From: Cellulomonas aerilata
GTDB lineage: Bacteria > Actinomycetota > Actinomycetes > Actinomycetales > Cellulomonadaceae
Assembly (NCBI RefSeq): GCF_007991755.1
Contig: NZ_BJYY01000001.1
Location: 1 to 64,000, forward strand
Reading direction: 5' to 3'
Length of the DNA: 64,000 bases
Shown here: positions 38,340-48,900 of the stretch, one piece after another
Layout: each line of letters begins with the position of its first letter
Numbering within the stretch: position 1 is the stretch's first letter
Made by a program: the position numbers and the translations under genes
The notes under the pieces: model-generated
What the model was told of the DNA's origin: nothing
Database searches by the model: none
The model's input: only the letters and a program-made list of their open reading frames with translations

Positions 38340-40340
38340 CTACGCCTTCCGCGCTCCCCCCACCGTCTCGGCCTCGACAGGGGACCCAGCCGTCCCTGAG
38401 GGCGCAGCGACGGCCTGCTCGCCGCGCACGGCCGGGTCCACGCCCTCGTGCCGCAGCTGCCGGTGGAGCACGACGGCCGCCGCGACGGCGAGGACCGCGG
38501 CGGACGAGCACAGCACCCACCCGGCTGCGCGGGGGTCTCCGGCCGGCCCGAGACCGGCGGGGTCCGACAGGTCGGCCGCCGTCCAGGCGCCGGCACCTGC
38601 CGCACCGCTCACCAGCAGGGCTCCGAAGGCGCCGAGGAACAGCACCGTCAGCGCCAGGACGGGCGCACGGCGGGCCACCGGCCGACGCCCGCCGGGTCCG
38701 AGGCCCCACACCGAGAGCGTGAACACCACCCCGGCTGCAGCGACCAGGACCAAGGTCACCACGCGCCCGGGCCCGGCAGCCGACAGCACGCGGACGGGTG
38801 AGGCGAGCACGGCCACCGTGGCGACCAGCACCACGAGGAAGCCGGTCGCGGGGTCGGACGCCGTCCGCCACGGAGCTCGGCCGCCTGCTGCGCCGGAGGC
38901 GGCCGACGACCGGCTCCGCGGTGCCGGCGACCGGAGCGCCGCGTCCACCCCGCCGGCGACGAGGAGGGCCGGGACGGCGAGCAGGAGCACGACGAGCTGC
39001 CAGCCCTGGACGCCGACGAGGGGGTGCCCGTCGTACGTCGTCGGCAGGCCCGCCGTCAGGATCAGCAGCCCCGCTGCCAGGCACGTCGCGGCCGTCCGCC
39101 TGGCCCCGACCGACGGGCCGGTCGTGGTCACGGCCGACGCGACCGGGCCCGGACGGCGCCACCGTCGCAGCGCGACCAGGCCGACGAGCGTGGCCGTGGT
39201 CAGCACCGGCTCCGGGCGCCAGTCCGTCAGCAGGTCGCCGAGCGACACGTGCTCGGCCAGCCCGCCCGGCCCCGCGGACCGCCGGGGCCGCTCGAGCAGC
39301 CCGCTGCCGGTCGCACCGGGCGTGCGCGAGAGCGCGACCGCGATCCCGACCGTCGCGCCCATGAGCACGAGCTCCGCGGCGACCAGCCGCACGAACGCAC
39401 CCGGTCTGCCCGCTCGCAGGCGCACGAGCGTCCGGCGGCGGTGCGCCCAGCCGACGAGGCCGAGCGCGACCGCGCAACCCACCTTGACCAGGACGAGGCC
39501 GGCGTAGGGCGACGTCCAGCGTGCCGACGGCGGCCCGAGGGACGCCGCCGCGACGAGACCGCCGGAGACGGCGAGCGCAGCGAACGCCCCGAGCGCCACG
39601 GCGCTGAAGCGGGTCGCGGCCGTGGCCAGGAGCGGGTCCTGTCGGACGTGGAGCGCCAGGCCCGCCAGCCCTCCGAGCCACACGGACGCCGCCGCGACGT
39701 GCACGACGAGGGCGCCGGTGGCGACGTCCTGCCCCACGTGCGCGGCATGGCCGGTGTACACCGGTGGCGTGAGCGCCACCAGGGCGAGCACCAGCGCAGC
39801 CGCGTCCCGGCCCCGGGTGCGCCGTCGCAGCACGAGCGCCGGCAGCGTCGCCGCGAGCACGGCCGTCGTCGCCAGCGCTCGCCCGGGTGGCAGCGCCCAG
39901 ACGAGGGCCGGGAGGTCACCGGCCCGCACCTGGTCGGGAGGGAGCCCGGCGACCTCCCAGGCGGTCAGCGCGGCGGCCAGCAGCGCGCTCGCCGACCACA
40001 GCACCGACCAGCCCGCCGCGGAGCGGCCTGCCCGGTCAGCCGGACCGCCGACCACACCGGCGGCGTGCGAGCCGGGCACCAGCACCGACGCCACGAGGAG
40101 GCCTCCGACGGTGACGACCGCGCAGAGGTCGACCATGAGGCGCGCGACGGGCAGCCCCCAGCGCACCACGGGGCCGGCGTCGGCGAGACCGAACGGCGAG
40201 GCCTGCGGCGTGGACCCCGCTGCGACGAGCGCGGCCACCAGGACGACGAGTGCGACCGCGCCCGGCCACAGGAGCGGCCGCCCGGGCACCCGCGCCCGCG
40301 CCGGGTCGCGACGACCGGCCACGACGCGGAGCGGGGGCAC
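38340..40340 (-). CDS. CopD-CtaG-like fusion membrane protein
   Basis: A 666-residue membrane protein with about 15 helices. The first half (70-340) resembles CopD copper import: a TGHAAHVGQ motif in a helix, VVHVAAASVWLGGLAGL and later SGG/GWAHRRR segments. The second half (from about residue 360, LGDLLTDWRPEPVLTTA) resembles CtaG, the caa3-oxidase assembly factor, with the same order of helices. However, the H-M-x-Q-H motif of typical CtaG is here VGVQGW, so both His residues are missing. GTG at 40340 begins one base after the multicopper oxidase stop, so the two are cotranscribed. The likely role is copper delivery for the secreted oxidase. Confidence 0.85.
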   Translation of the reverse strand: MPPLRVVAGRRDPARARVPGRPLLWPGAVALVVLVAALVAAGSTPQASPFGLADAGPVVRWGLPVARLMVDLCAVVTVGGLLVASVLVPGSHAAGVVGGPADRAGRSAAGWSVLWSASALLAAALTAWEVAGLPPDQVRAGDLPALVWALPPGRALATTAVLAATLPALVLRRRTRGRDAAALVLALVALTPPVYTGHAAHVGQDVATGALVVHVAAASVWLGGLAGLALHVRQDPLLATAATRFSAVALGAFAALAVSGGLVAAASLGPPSARWTSPYAGLVLVKVGCAVALGLVGWAHRRRTLVRLRAGRPGAFVRLVAAELVLMGATVGIAVALSRTPGATGSGLLERPRRSAGPGGLAEHVSLGDLLTDWRPEPVLTTATLVGLVALRRWRRPGPVASAVTTTGPSVGARRTAATCLAAGLLILTAGLPTTYDGHPLVGVQGWQLVVLLLAVPALLVAGGVDAALRSPAPRSRSSAASGAAGGRAPWRTASDPATGFLVVLVATVAVLASPVRVLSAAGPGRVVTLVLVAAAGVVFTLSVWGLGPGGRRPVARRAPVLALTVLFLGAFGALLVSGAAGAGAWTAADLSDPAGLGPAGDPRAAGWVLCSSAAVLAVAAAVVLHRQLRHEGVDPAVRGEQAVAAPSGTAGSPVEAETVGGARKA

Positions 40341-40341
40341 G

Positions 40342-42024
40342 TCACACGCCCGGGGGGTACTCGAGGTAGGTGGGCGAGTCCTCCGGCAGGTCGTCCTTGA
40401 CCGGCGGGGCCGCGTAGATCGGGTGCGGGTCGTTCGTGAAGTCGGGGTCGCCGACCAGGAACTGCGTCATCATGTCGTGGTCCTCGTGGACCAGGTTGTG
40501 GCAGTGGATCATGTACCTGCCACCGGTCGTGTCGTCGCTGACGTGGAACTTGGCCAGGAGCCGGACCGTCTCGCCCTCCCCGAGGTACACCACGTCCTTG
40601 GGTCCGCGCTCCCAGGGGTGCGGCTGACCCCCGTTGGTGTTGCGCCCCACGATCTTGAAGTCCACGAGGTGGATGTGCACCGGGTGGAACCACCCCCCGC
40701 TGGAGTTCTCGAGCTCCCAGAGCTGGACCTCGTCGATCCGGGGGTTCGCCGCGATCTTCGTGTAGCCGGAGGCGACGACGTCGTCCCAGGTGACGCCGTT
40801 GATGCTCCAGACGTTGGTGACGTCGTCGTGCTTCAGGCGCAGCCGGGTGACCCGCTCCTTGCCGGTGCGCTGGAGGTCCATGGTGGCCTTGCCCTCGCCC
40901 TCGATCCTCCAGTCCGCCGGGATCGCGTACGGCGGTGGGTCGTCGCTCGACGGCGCGACGACCTGGAAGCGCATGACCTTGTTGGTGTGGTCGTAGTTGA
41001 CGTTGTTGGGGTTGCTGGCGTTGAGCAGGTCCACGGTGGCGCCGACGGGGTACTTGCTGAAGTCGACCAGCACCTCGTAGCGCTCCCCCGAGCTGGCCCG
41101 GAACTGCGTCACGGGCTGCGGGACGGGGACCATCCCGCCGTCCGTCGCGACGACGGTCATCGTGTGCCCCGTGCTCAGTCGAAGCCGGTAGGACCGGGAG
41201 ATGGAGGCGACCAGGATGCGGAACCGGTAGATGCGCGGCTTGACCTTCATGACCGGCCACGGCACCCCGTTGACCAGGATGACGTCGCCCCAGAGGCTCT
41301 TCACGCCCTTGTCGTCGTAGGCGAGCGAGCCGTCGGCCGCGAACATCGCGTCGCTGATCGTCAGGGGCACGTCGAACTGGCCCTGAGGGAGCATCCGCTC
41401 CTCCAGGTCGTCGTGCAGGTGGTACTGGGCCGCCAGTCCCGAGTAGGCGTTCACGGCCGTGTGGTGGACGGCGTGGTCGTGGTACCAGAGCGTGCGGGCG
41501 CCCTGGAAGTCGGGGTACTCGTACGTCTTGTAGAACCCCGTCTGCGTCACGTCGCTGGCGTAGCCGTCGAACTGCGGCAGGGACGCCGAGCCGTGCAGGT
41601 GCGTCGACGTGAGCGACGGCTGGCCGAAGGTCGTGTCGACCGCTGGCAGGTCGTTGCGCACGCGCATCTCGACCCGGACGTTCTGGTGGACGCTGATCGT
41701 GGGGCCGGGGACCATCCCGTTGTAGCCCCACATCGTCGTCGGCAGCCCCCCGCCGACGATGCCCGCCTCGAACTGACGCGCGGTGAGGGAGTACCGCTCC
41801 AGCACCGGTCTGCCCTGGGCGTCCTTGACGACCTCGTACGGTTGGAGGACCGGCGGCCGGAGGAAGTCCCTGCGGTACGGCCGCGGCATGATGGCCGAGG
41901 CGAGCGTGCTCGCCGATCCGGCGCCGGCCCGGACACCGATCGGCACGACGAGGCCGGCGGCCGCGAGCGCCCCCAGTCCGCCCAGCTTGAGCACCTCACG
42001 TCGATCGACGACCAGCCGTTCCAT
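40342..42024 (-). CDS. Tat-exported multicopper oxidase (CotA/bilirubin-oxidase-like)
   Basis: A 560-residue laccase-like oxidase. The N terminus has VDRREVLKLGGLGALAAAGL, a Tat signal with the twin Arg. All four copper motifs are present: STHLHGSA, TLWYHDHAVHHT, HPVHIHLVDF and MIHCHNLVHEDHDMM, giving type 1, 2 and 3 copper ligands with Met as the axial type 1 ligand. The layout fits CotA, bilirubin oxidase and phenoxazinone synthase. ATG at 42024 puts the twin Arg at residues 8-9; a longer frame to 42102 is possible. It leads an operon with the CopD-CtaG gene and is divergent from the signal peptidase gene. Confidence 0.93.
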   Translation of the reverse strand: MERLVVDRREVLKLGGLGALAAAGLVVPIGVRAGAGSASTLASAIMPRPYRRDFLRPPVLQPYEVVKDAQGRPVLERYSLTARQFEAGIVGGGLPTTMWGYNGMVPGPTISVHQNVRVEMRVRNDLPAVDTTFGQPSLTSTHLHGSASLPQFDGYASDVTQTGFYKTYEYPDFQGARTLWYHDHAVHHTAVNAYSGLAAQYHLHDDLEERMLPQGQFDVPLTISDAMFAADGSLAYDDKGVKSLWGDVILVNGVPWPVMKVKPRIYRFRILVASISRSYRLRLSTGHTMTVVATDGGMVPVPQPVTQFRASSGERYEVLVDFSKYPVGATVDLLNASNPNNVNYDHTNKVMRFQVVAPSSDDPPPYAIPADWRIEGEGKATMDLQRTGKERVTRLRLKHDDVTNVWSINGVTWDDVVASGYTKIAANPRIDEVQLWELENSSGGWFHPVHIHLVDFKIVGRNTNGGQPHPWERGPKDVVYLGEGETVRLLAKFHVSDDTTGGRYMIHCHNLVHEDHDMMTQFLVGDPDFTNDPHPIYAAPPVKDDLPEDSPTYLEYPPGV

Positions 42025-42172
42025 GGCACTCAACCAGCCCTCACGCCGCGCCCCGCGGTGGCCCCGCAGAGTCATCGGCATCACGGTGAGGGATGGCCGC
42101 AACAGAGCCGTGTAATGCCGGGCTGACCTGCGCCTTCGTCCCCAGCTGCCGGCGTGCGCGTACCGAGCGGCT

Positions 42173-42186
42173 TCACAGCCCTGTGA
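42173..42186. promoter_or_regulatory. palindrome in the MCO/lepB divergent region
   Basis: TCACAGCCCTGTGA is a perfect inverted repeat of six bases per arm with a CC centre. It stands 24 bases before the signal peptidase start and about 150 bases before the multicopper oxidase start. Size and place suit a dimeric repressor or activator site; no known consensus is assigned. Confidence 0.55.
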
Positions 42187-42209
42187 CGCCCGCGCGCTGG
42201 GCTGTGCGC

Positions 42210-42713
42210 ATGGGACGCAGAGGCGCGGTGCGGCCGGCGCGCACGCACGGTCGCCGCGACGCCTCCGCGGTCGTCGCCGTGGTCGCGGTGGTCGTGGCGA
42301 TCCGCGCGCTGCTGCTCGTCCCGGTGACCGTGGACGGCAGCAGCATGGAGCCCACCCTCGCCGACGGCGACGTCGTCCTCGTCCTGCGCACGGCCGACGC
42401 CACGGACCGCCTGCGACACGGCGACCTCGTGGTGTTCCGTGGCGACAGCGAGTCGTTGTCGGTCAAGCGCGTCGTCGGCCTGCCGGACGACCGTGTGGCG
42501 ATGCTGGACGCCCGTCTGACGGTCGACGGCCGGGTCGTCGACGAGCCCTACGTGGACCACTCCCGCATCGACGGCACGTACCTCGGGGAGGTCGTCGTGC
42601 CGGCCGGGTCCGTCTTCGTCCTCGGGGACAACCGGGCCCGGTCCACGGACTCGCGGGAGTACGGGCCCGTGAGCGAGGCGGACCTCGTCGGACGCGTGCT
42701 CCTGCACTGGTGA
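42210..42713 (+). CDS. lepB: signal peptidase I
   Basis: A 167-residue signal peptidase with one N-terminal membrane helix (SAVVAVVAVVVAIRALLLVP). The catalytic Ser lies in TVDGSSMEPTLADGD (S-M-x-P) and the general-base Lys in SVKRVVGLPDD. The end motif is VFVLGDNRARSTDSREYGPV. It removes signal peptides from secreted preproteins at the outer face of the membrane. ATG at 42210 is used; longer starts add a Cys/Arg-rich stretch without family match. It directly precedes the giant secreted peroxidase gene, which makes a dedicated pairing possible. A housekeeping copy presumably exists elsewhere. Confidence 0.9.
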   Translation: MGRRGAVRPARTHGRRDASAVVAVVAVVVAIRALLLVPVTVDGSSMEPTLADGDVVLVLRTADATDRLRHGDLVVFRGDSESLSVKRVVGLPDDRVAMLDARLTVDGRVVDEPYVDHSRIDGTYLGEVVVPAGSVFVLGDNRARSTDSREYGPVSEADLVGRVLLHW

Positions 42714-42854
42714 GGGCTGCGGCACGCGAAGCGTTTCACGCGCGGCCCGCACGATTTTGCGCCCGGACACGACGGTGGGCGGCGGAGCGTGCTCGGCGTG
42801 CTTCGTCGGGTGCGCTGCCCGACCGACACCGGCCTGGACCGAAGGAGTACCGAG

Positions 42855-42929
42855 ATGTCGACGAACGTCAGCAGGTGTGCGGAGGATCGTGCGATCCCCG
42901 CTCGTGCGGGAGCTGGTCCTCGTGCGTAG
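42855..42929 (+). CDS. short ORF overlapping the peroxidase start (possible leader peptide)
   Basis: ATG at 42855 has an excellent GAAGGAG seven bases upstream, better than any start of the peroxidase itself, but encodes only 24 residues (MSTNVSRCAEDRAIPARAGA and four more) before TAG at 42927. It ends 38 bases inside the peroxidase frame, which starts at or near 42889 in another frame. It could couple translation to the peroxidase, or hint that a base is wrong here and the peroxidase really begins at this ATG. Confidence 0.45.
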   Translation: MSTNVSRCAEDRAIPARAGAGPRA

Positions 42930-45900
42930 GGCGGGACGGTTCGTCGCGGCCGCCGTGGGCGCGGTCGTCGGGCTGGGGACGATGTCGGCGGCGACGCTGC
43001 CGGCGGCAGCCGCACCGGTCGGTCAGGGGTTCAACCTCAACGCCTCGGACCTGAGGTTCATCCTCAAGCAGATCAAGATCGCCGAGCGGCACGCGGACAC
43101 GCTGACGCCCGCCAACCAGTGCGGGACGTTGATGGGGACGGCGGCGGACCAGATCCCGCCGACCGGCGCGGGCCCCGAGCTGCCGTGGGGTCTGCGGACC
43201 ATCGACGGCACGTGCAACAACCTCATCACCGGGCAGAGCCGCTACGGGACCGCGGACCAGAGGTTCCCGCGCATCGTGCCGAAGTCGCTCAAGGGCGCGG
43301 AGGGCGGCGACCTGGACGGCTCCGAGGGCTCCATCCCGCCGATCGCGAGCAGCAGCTACGTCCAGACGTCCGGCAACGTCCTCGACAGCCAGCCCCGCAT
43401 CATCAGCAACCTCATCGTCGACCAGACGGCCTCGAACCCGGCCGCCGTCGATGCCGCAGCCGCCACGGACGAGCTCGACGACCCGGCGCCGCCGGTCGCC
43501 GACCCGCAGACCGGTGCGTACTTCATCCCGAACACCGCGCCGGACGTCGGCCTGTCCGCCCCGTACAACTCCTGGTTCACCTTGTTCGGCCAGTTCTTCG
43601 ACCATGGCCTCGACCTGGTCAACAAGGGCGGGGTCGGCACCGTGTTCGTGCCCCTCCAGCCGGCTGACAAGCTGTACAACCCGGACCTGGACGGACCGGA
43701 CAACATCCGCAATACCGCCGACGACCCGCCCAACTTCATGGTGCTCACGCGGGCGACCCACAGCGGTGACCACGAGGCCACCAACCAGACGTCACCGTTC
43801 ATCGACCAGAGTCAGACCTACACCTCGCACCCGTCGCACCAGGTGTTCCTGCGCAAGTACGTGCTGGACGCGGTCGGGGACCCGCAGCCCTCGGGTGCTC
43901 TGCTCACCGCCGCCAACGACGGCATGGCCACGTGGGCCGACGTGAAGAGCCAGGCCGCCACGGTGCTCGGCATCCAGCTGAGCGACGCTGACGTCCTCAA
44001 CGTGCCGCTGCTCGCGACCGACCCGTACGGCCGGTTCGCCCGCGGCGAGAACGGGTTCCCTCAGCTCGTCGTCCCGGGCGCCCCCGGCGGCCTCGTCGAG
44101 GGCAACCCCGCCGCTCCCGTCACCACCACCGGCGCGACGAAGTCGGGACACGCGTTCCTGGACGACATCGCGCACCACGCCGTCCCGGGCCCCGTCGACC
44201 ACGACCTCGACCCGACGACCCCGCGCGTGCCCGCGCAGCCCGACACCGACGCGGGCACCGCCGACGACCGCAACGGCTCGACCTACGACGACGAGATGCT
44301 CAACGCGCACTACGTCGCCGGTGACGGCCGGGTCAACGAGAACATCGGCCTGACCGCCGTGCACCACGTGTTCCACTCCGAGCACAACCGGCTCGTGGAG
44401 TACATCGACGCCTTCGTCAAGGACCCGGCGCTCATGAGCGAGGCCGACCGCGCCGACTGGAACGCCGTGCGCTACGCCGCCGTGGACGGCAGCTACACCT
44501 ACGGCGAGCGCCTGTTCCAGGCCGCCCGCTTCGTCACGGAGATGGAGTACCAGCACCTGGCGTTCGAGGAGTTCGCCCGGAAGGTCCAGCCGCTGGTCAA
44601 CCCGTTCGGCGAAGGTGGTACCGGCTACAACACCAGCATCAACCCGGCCATCAAGGCCGAGTTCGCCCACGCGGTCTACCGCTTCGGGCACTCGATGCTG
44701 AACGAGTCCGTCGACCGGGTGAACCCGGTCGGGACGCGGTCGGACATCGACCTGCTCCAGGCCTTCCTCAACCCGCCGTCGTTCACGGCCGGTGGCCTCT
44801 CGCCGGACCAGGCGGCCGGCAACATCGTCCGCGGCATGACTCGGCAGGTCGGCAACGAGCTCGACGAGTTCACCACCGAGGCTCTGCGCAACCGCCTCCT
44901 CGGGCTCCCCCTCGACCTCGCGACCCTCAACATCACGCGGGCCCGGGAGACCGGTGTCCCGACGCTGAACAATGCGCGCAAGGCGTTCTACGAGGAGTCG
45001 AACAACTCGGCCCTGGCGCCCTACCAGAGCTGGGCCGACTTCAGCTTCTCCCTCAAGCACTCGTCGTCGCTCAACAACTTCATCGCGGCCTACGGCAAGC
45101 ACCCGACCATCACCAGCGCCACCACGGTCGCGGCCAAGCGGGCAGCCGCCGATGCGCTCGTCTTCGGTGCCAACGGGCGGGACACCGACCCGAACACCGC
45201 CGACGACATCGCGAACGTCCCCGCGGACCGCTACGCGTTCCTCAACAGCGCTCCGCACGAGGTGACCGACCCGGAGACCGGCGTCACCACGGAGGTCAAC
45301 CGCACGTGGGTCACGGTCGGCGGTGCGAGCCAGACCGGCGTCGACGACATCGACCTGTGGGTCGGCGGTCTCGCCGAGAAGCAGATGGTGTTCGGTGGTC
45401 TGCTCGGCCCGACCTTCAACTACGTGTTCGAGGACCAGATGGAGGACCTGCAGTTCGGTGACCGGTTCTACTACCTGTCCCGCACCGCCGGCCTCAACCT
45501 GCTGACCCAGCTCGAGGGGAACTCCTTCTCCGAGCTGATCCAGCGCACCACGGACGTCAGCGGTCTCCCGGCGGACTCCTTCTCCCGCCCGGCGCTGGTG
45601 TTCGACATCGCCAACCTCGGCACGTCCGGACCCGTCCTCGACGACCCGGCCACGCCGTTCAACGAGGGCACCCTGACCCGCATGCCCGACGGCACCATCC
45701 GGTACGGCGGGGTCGAGCACGTCGTCTTCAACGGCACCGACGGCAACGACCGCGTGTGGTCCAGCGAGGGCGACGACACGATCCGCGGCAACGACGGCAA
45801 CGACTGGATGCAGGGCGGTGACGGCAACGACAACCACATCGGTGGTCTCGGCGACGACATCCTCCTGGACTCCAACGGCGACGACGTCCTCAAGGGCGGC

Positions 45901-48900
45901 GACGGCAACGACACGCTGTCGTCCGGTCAGGGCTTCGGCGGGGACCTCAACCAGAGCGGTCGGGGCAACGACTTCGTCGTCACCGGCAACGACATGGCGG
46001 AGACCTTCGCCGGTGCCGGCGACGACTACGTGACCGGCGGCGCCGGTGATGACACGGTCTTCGGCGACGACGGCGACGACTGGATCGAGAGCGGTGCTTC
46101 CGTCACCGGGACCGGCGGCGGCGCGTTCAACCTGCTCCAGGGCGACAACGGCGCACCGTTCCAGGACGACCCCAACGAGCCCGGGCACGACGTGCTGATC
46201 GGGTACGGCGGCGAGACCGACTACGACGCCGAGGGTGGTGACGACGTCATGCTCCTCGGTCCGGGCATCCAGCGCAGTGAGGGCATGCTCGGGTTCGACT
46301 TCGCCACGCACGAGTCCGACCCGGTGGCCGGCAACTCCGACATGGACCTCAGCGTCCTGCTCCCGCCGTCGGTGGAGACCAACCGTGACCGGTTCGACGC
46401 TGTCGAGTCGCTGTCGGGCTTCAACCTGAACGACGTCCTCAAGGGTGACGACCGCGACGCCGCAGCGATGGAGGACCACCAGCTCACCGCTGCCGGGATC
46501 GCCCGGGTCGCCGGGCTGGCCGGCGTGCTCCCGCCGAACGTCACCTCGTTCACCGGCGGCAACATCCTCATGGGCGGCGCCGGCAGCGACTCGATCGAGG
46601 GACGCGGCGGCGACGACGTCATCGACGGCGACGCCTACCTCAACGTCCGCATCAGCGTCCGGAACCAGGTCGCCGAGCCGAGCACGCAGGTCGAGACGTT
46701 CGAGCGCATGCGCGACGTCCAGGCCCGGGTGCTGTCCGGTGAGATCAACCCCGGCCGTCTGCGCGTCGTCCGGGAGGTCCTGACTCCCACCGACGCGGCC
46801 GCGGTCGACACGGCGGTCTTCTCCGGGCCGCTGAGCGACTACACCATCACCGCCGCCGGAGGGGTGGCGACGGTCGCGCACGACGGCGGGGCCGGGGTCG
46901 ACGGCACCGACACCCTGCGCCGGGTCGAGCGGCTCCAGTTCACCGACCAGACGATCGACACGCCGGCCGTCACGGAGGCGCCGACCGTCACCGCTCGGAC
47001 CCCGGTGGCCGACGCGACGAACGTCGTCGTGGGCAACAACGTCACGGCCACCTTCAGCGAGGCGGTGCAGGGGGTCAGCGGGACCAGCTTCACCCTCCGC
47101 GCGGCCGGAGCAGCCGCGGACGTCCCGGCAGCCGTCACGTACGACGCCGCGACACGGGTCGCGACGCTCAACCCGACCGCCGACCTGGCAGCCGGCACGC
47201 AGTACACCGCGACGCTGACCGGAGGCGCGGCAGCCATCCGCGACCTCACGAACAGCCCGCTGGCCACCACGACCTGGACCTTCACCACTGCGGCTCCGGT
47301 GGACACCGTGGCTCCGACGGTGACGGCTCGGGTGCCGGCGATCAACGCCACGGGTGTGGCGGTGGCCGCTGACCTCTCCGCGACGTTCAGCGAGGCGGTG
47401 CAGGGCGTGACCCCGACGACCTTCACCCTTCGTCAGGGCTCGGCCACCGGCACTCTGGTGCCGGCGACCGTCACCCAGAGCGGGACCACCAACCAGTGGA
47501 TCCTCAACCCGAACGCGAACCTGGCGGCCAACACCCAGTACACGGTGACCCTCGACGGGGGCACCACTGCCATCCGGGACAACGCCAACCTCGCCCTGAC
47601 CGACGTCACGTGGAGCTTCACCACCGCCGCGGCGGGCGGGAGCACCCGGACGCTGACGCTCGACGCCTCGGCTGACACCTTCGTCAACCAGAGCGCCCCG
47701 ACAGCCACCAGCGGCGGCGCGACGACCCTGAATGTCGACAGCGAGTTCACACCGGGGGTCGCCAACACCCGCACCTCGACGTACGTGCGGTTCACCATCC
47801 CGGCCCTGGCAGCCGGGGAGACCATCACCGCGGCGAACCTCAGCCTCAACGTCACCAACATCACCCCGGACGGCCCGCAGGTCTGGCGGACCAACCCGGT
47901 GTGGACCGAGGGGACGATGACGTGGAACACCGGCCAGCCGGGCCGCGTCGGGACCGCCGCGGTGGGCAACTTCGGCAACGTGCCGCTGGGCCGGGTCACC
48001 ACCCCGGTCACCGGGGTCACCACCGCCGGGGACGTCTCCTTCCAGCTGTTCGCCGACAGCACGGACGGCGTCCAGTTCGACTCCCGGGAGACGGCCAACG
48101 ACCCCCGGCTCGTCCTCACCATCACCGGCGGGACGGCTCCGGTGGACACCGTGGCTCCGACGGTGACGGCTCGGGTGCCGGCGATCAACGCCACGGGTGT
48201 GGCGGTGGCCGCTGACCTCTCCGCGACGTTCAGCGAGGCGGTGCAGGGCGTGACCCCGACGACCTTCACCCTTCGTCAGGGCTCGGCCACCGGCACTCTG
48301 GTGCCGGCGACCGTCACCCAGAGCGGGACCACCAACCAGTGGATCCTCAACCCGAACGCCAACCTGGCGGCCAACACCCAGTACACGGTGACCCTCGACG
48401 GGGGCACCACCGCCATCCGGGACAACGCCAACCTCGCCCTGACCGACGTCACGTGGAGCTTCACCACGGCGGCGGCGGGCGGTACCCGCACCCTGACCCT
48501 GGACGCCTCGGCGGACACCTGGGTCCAGCAGGGCCTGCCCACCACCGCCAGCGGCGGCGCGACGACCCTGAACGTCGACAGCGAGTTCACCGGCGGCAAC
48601 GCCGCGACCCGCACCTCGGCGTACGTGCGGTTCACCATCCCGGCCCTGGCGGCCGGGGAGACCATCACCGCGGCGAACCTCAGCCTCAACGTCACCAACA
48701 ACACCCCGGACGGCCCGCAGGTCTGGCGGACCAACCCGGTGTGGACCGAGGGCACCATGACGTGGAACACCGGCCAGCCGGGCCGCGTCGGGACCGCCGC
48801 GGTGGGCAACTTCGGCAACGTGCCGCTGGGCCGGGTCTCCACCCCGGTCACCGGGGTCACCACCGCCGGGGACGTCTCCTTCCAGCTGTTCGCCGACAGC

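Noticed and set aside
43792-46881. A 1029-codon open frame on the minus strand opposite the peroxidase gene
   Set aside because: It is a by-product of GC-rich third positions on the other strand. The translation is Val/Asp/Arg-rich without domain motifs, and the plus strand has clear peroxidase and RTX motifs.
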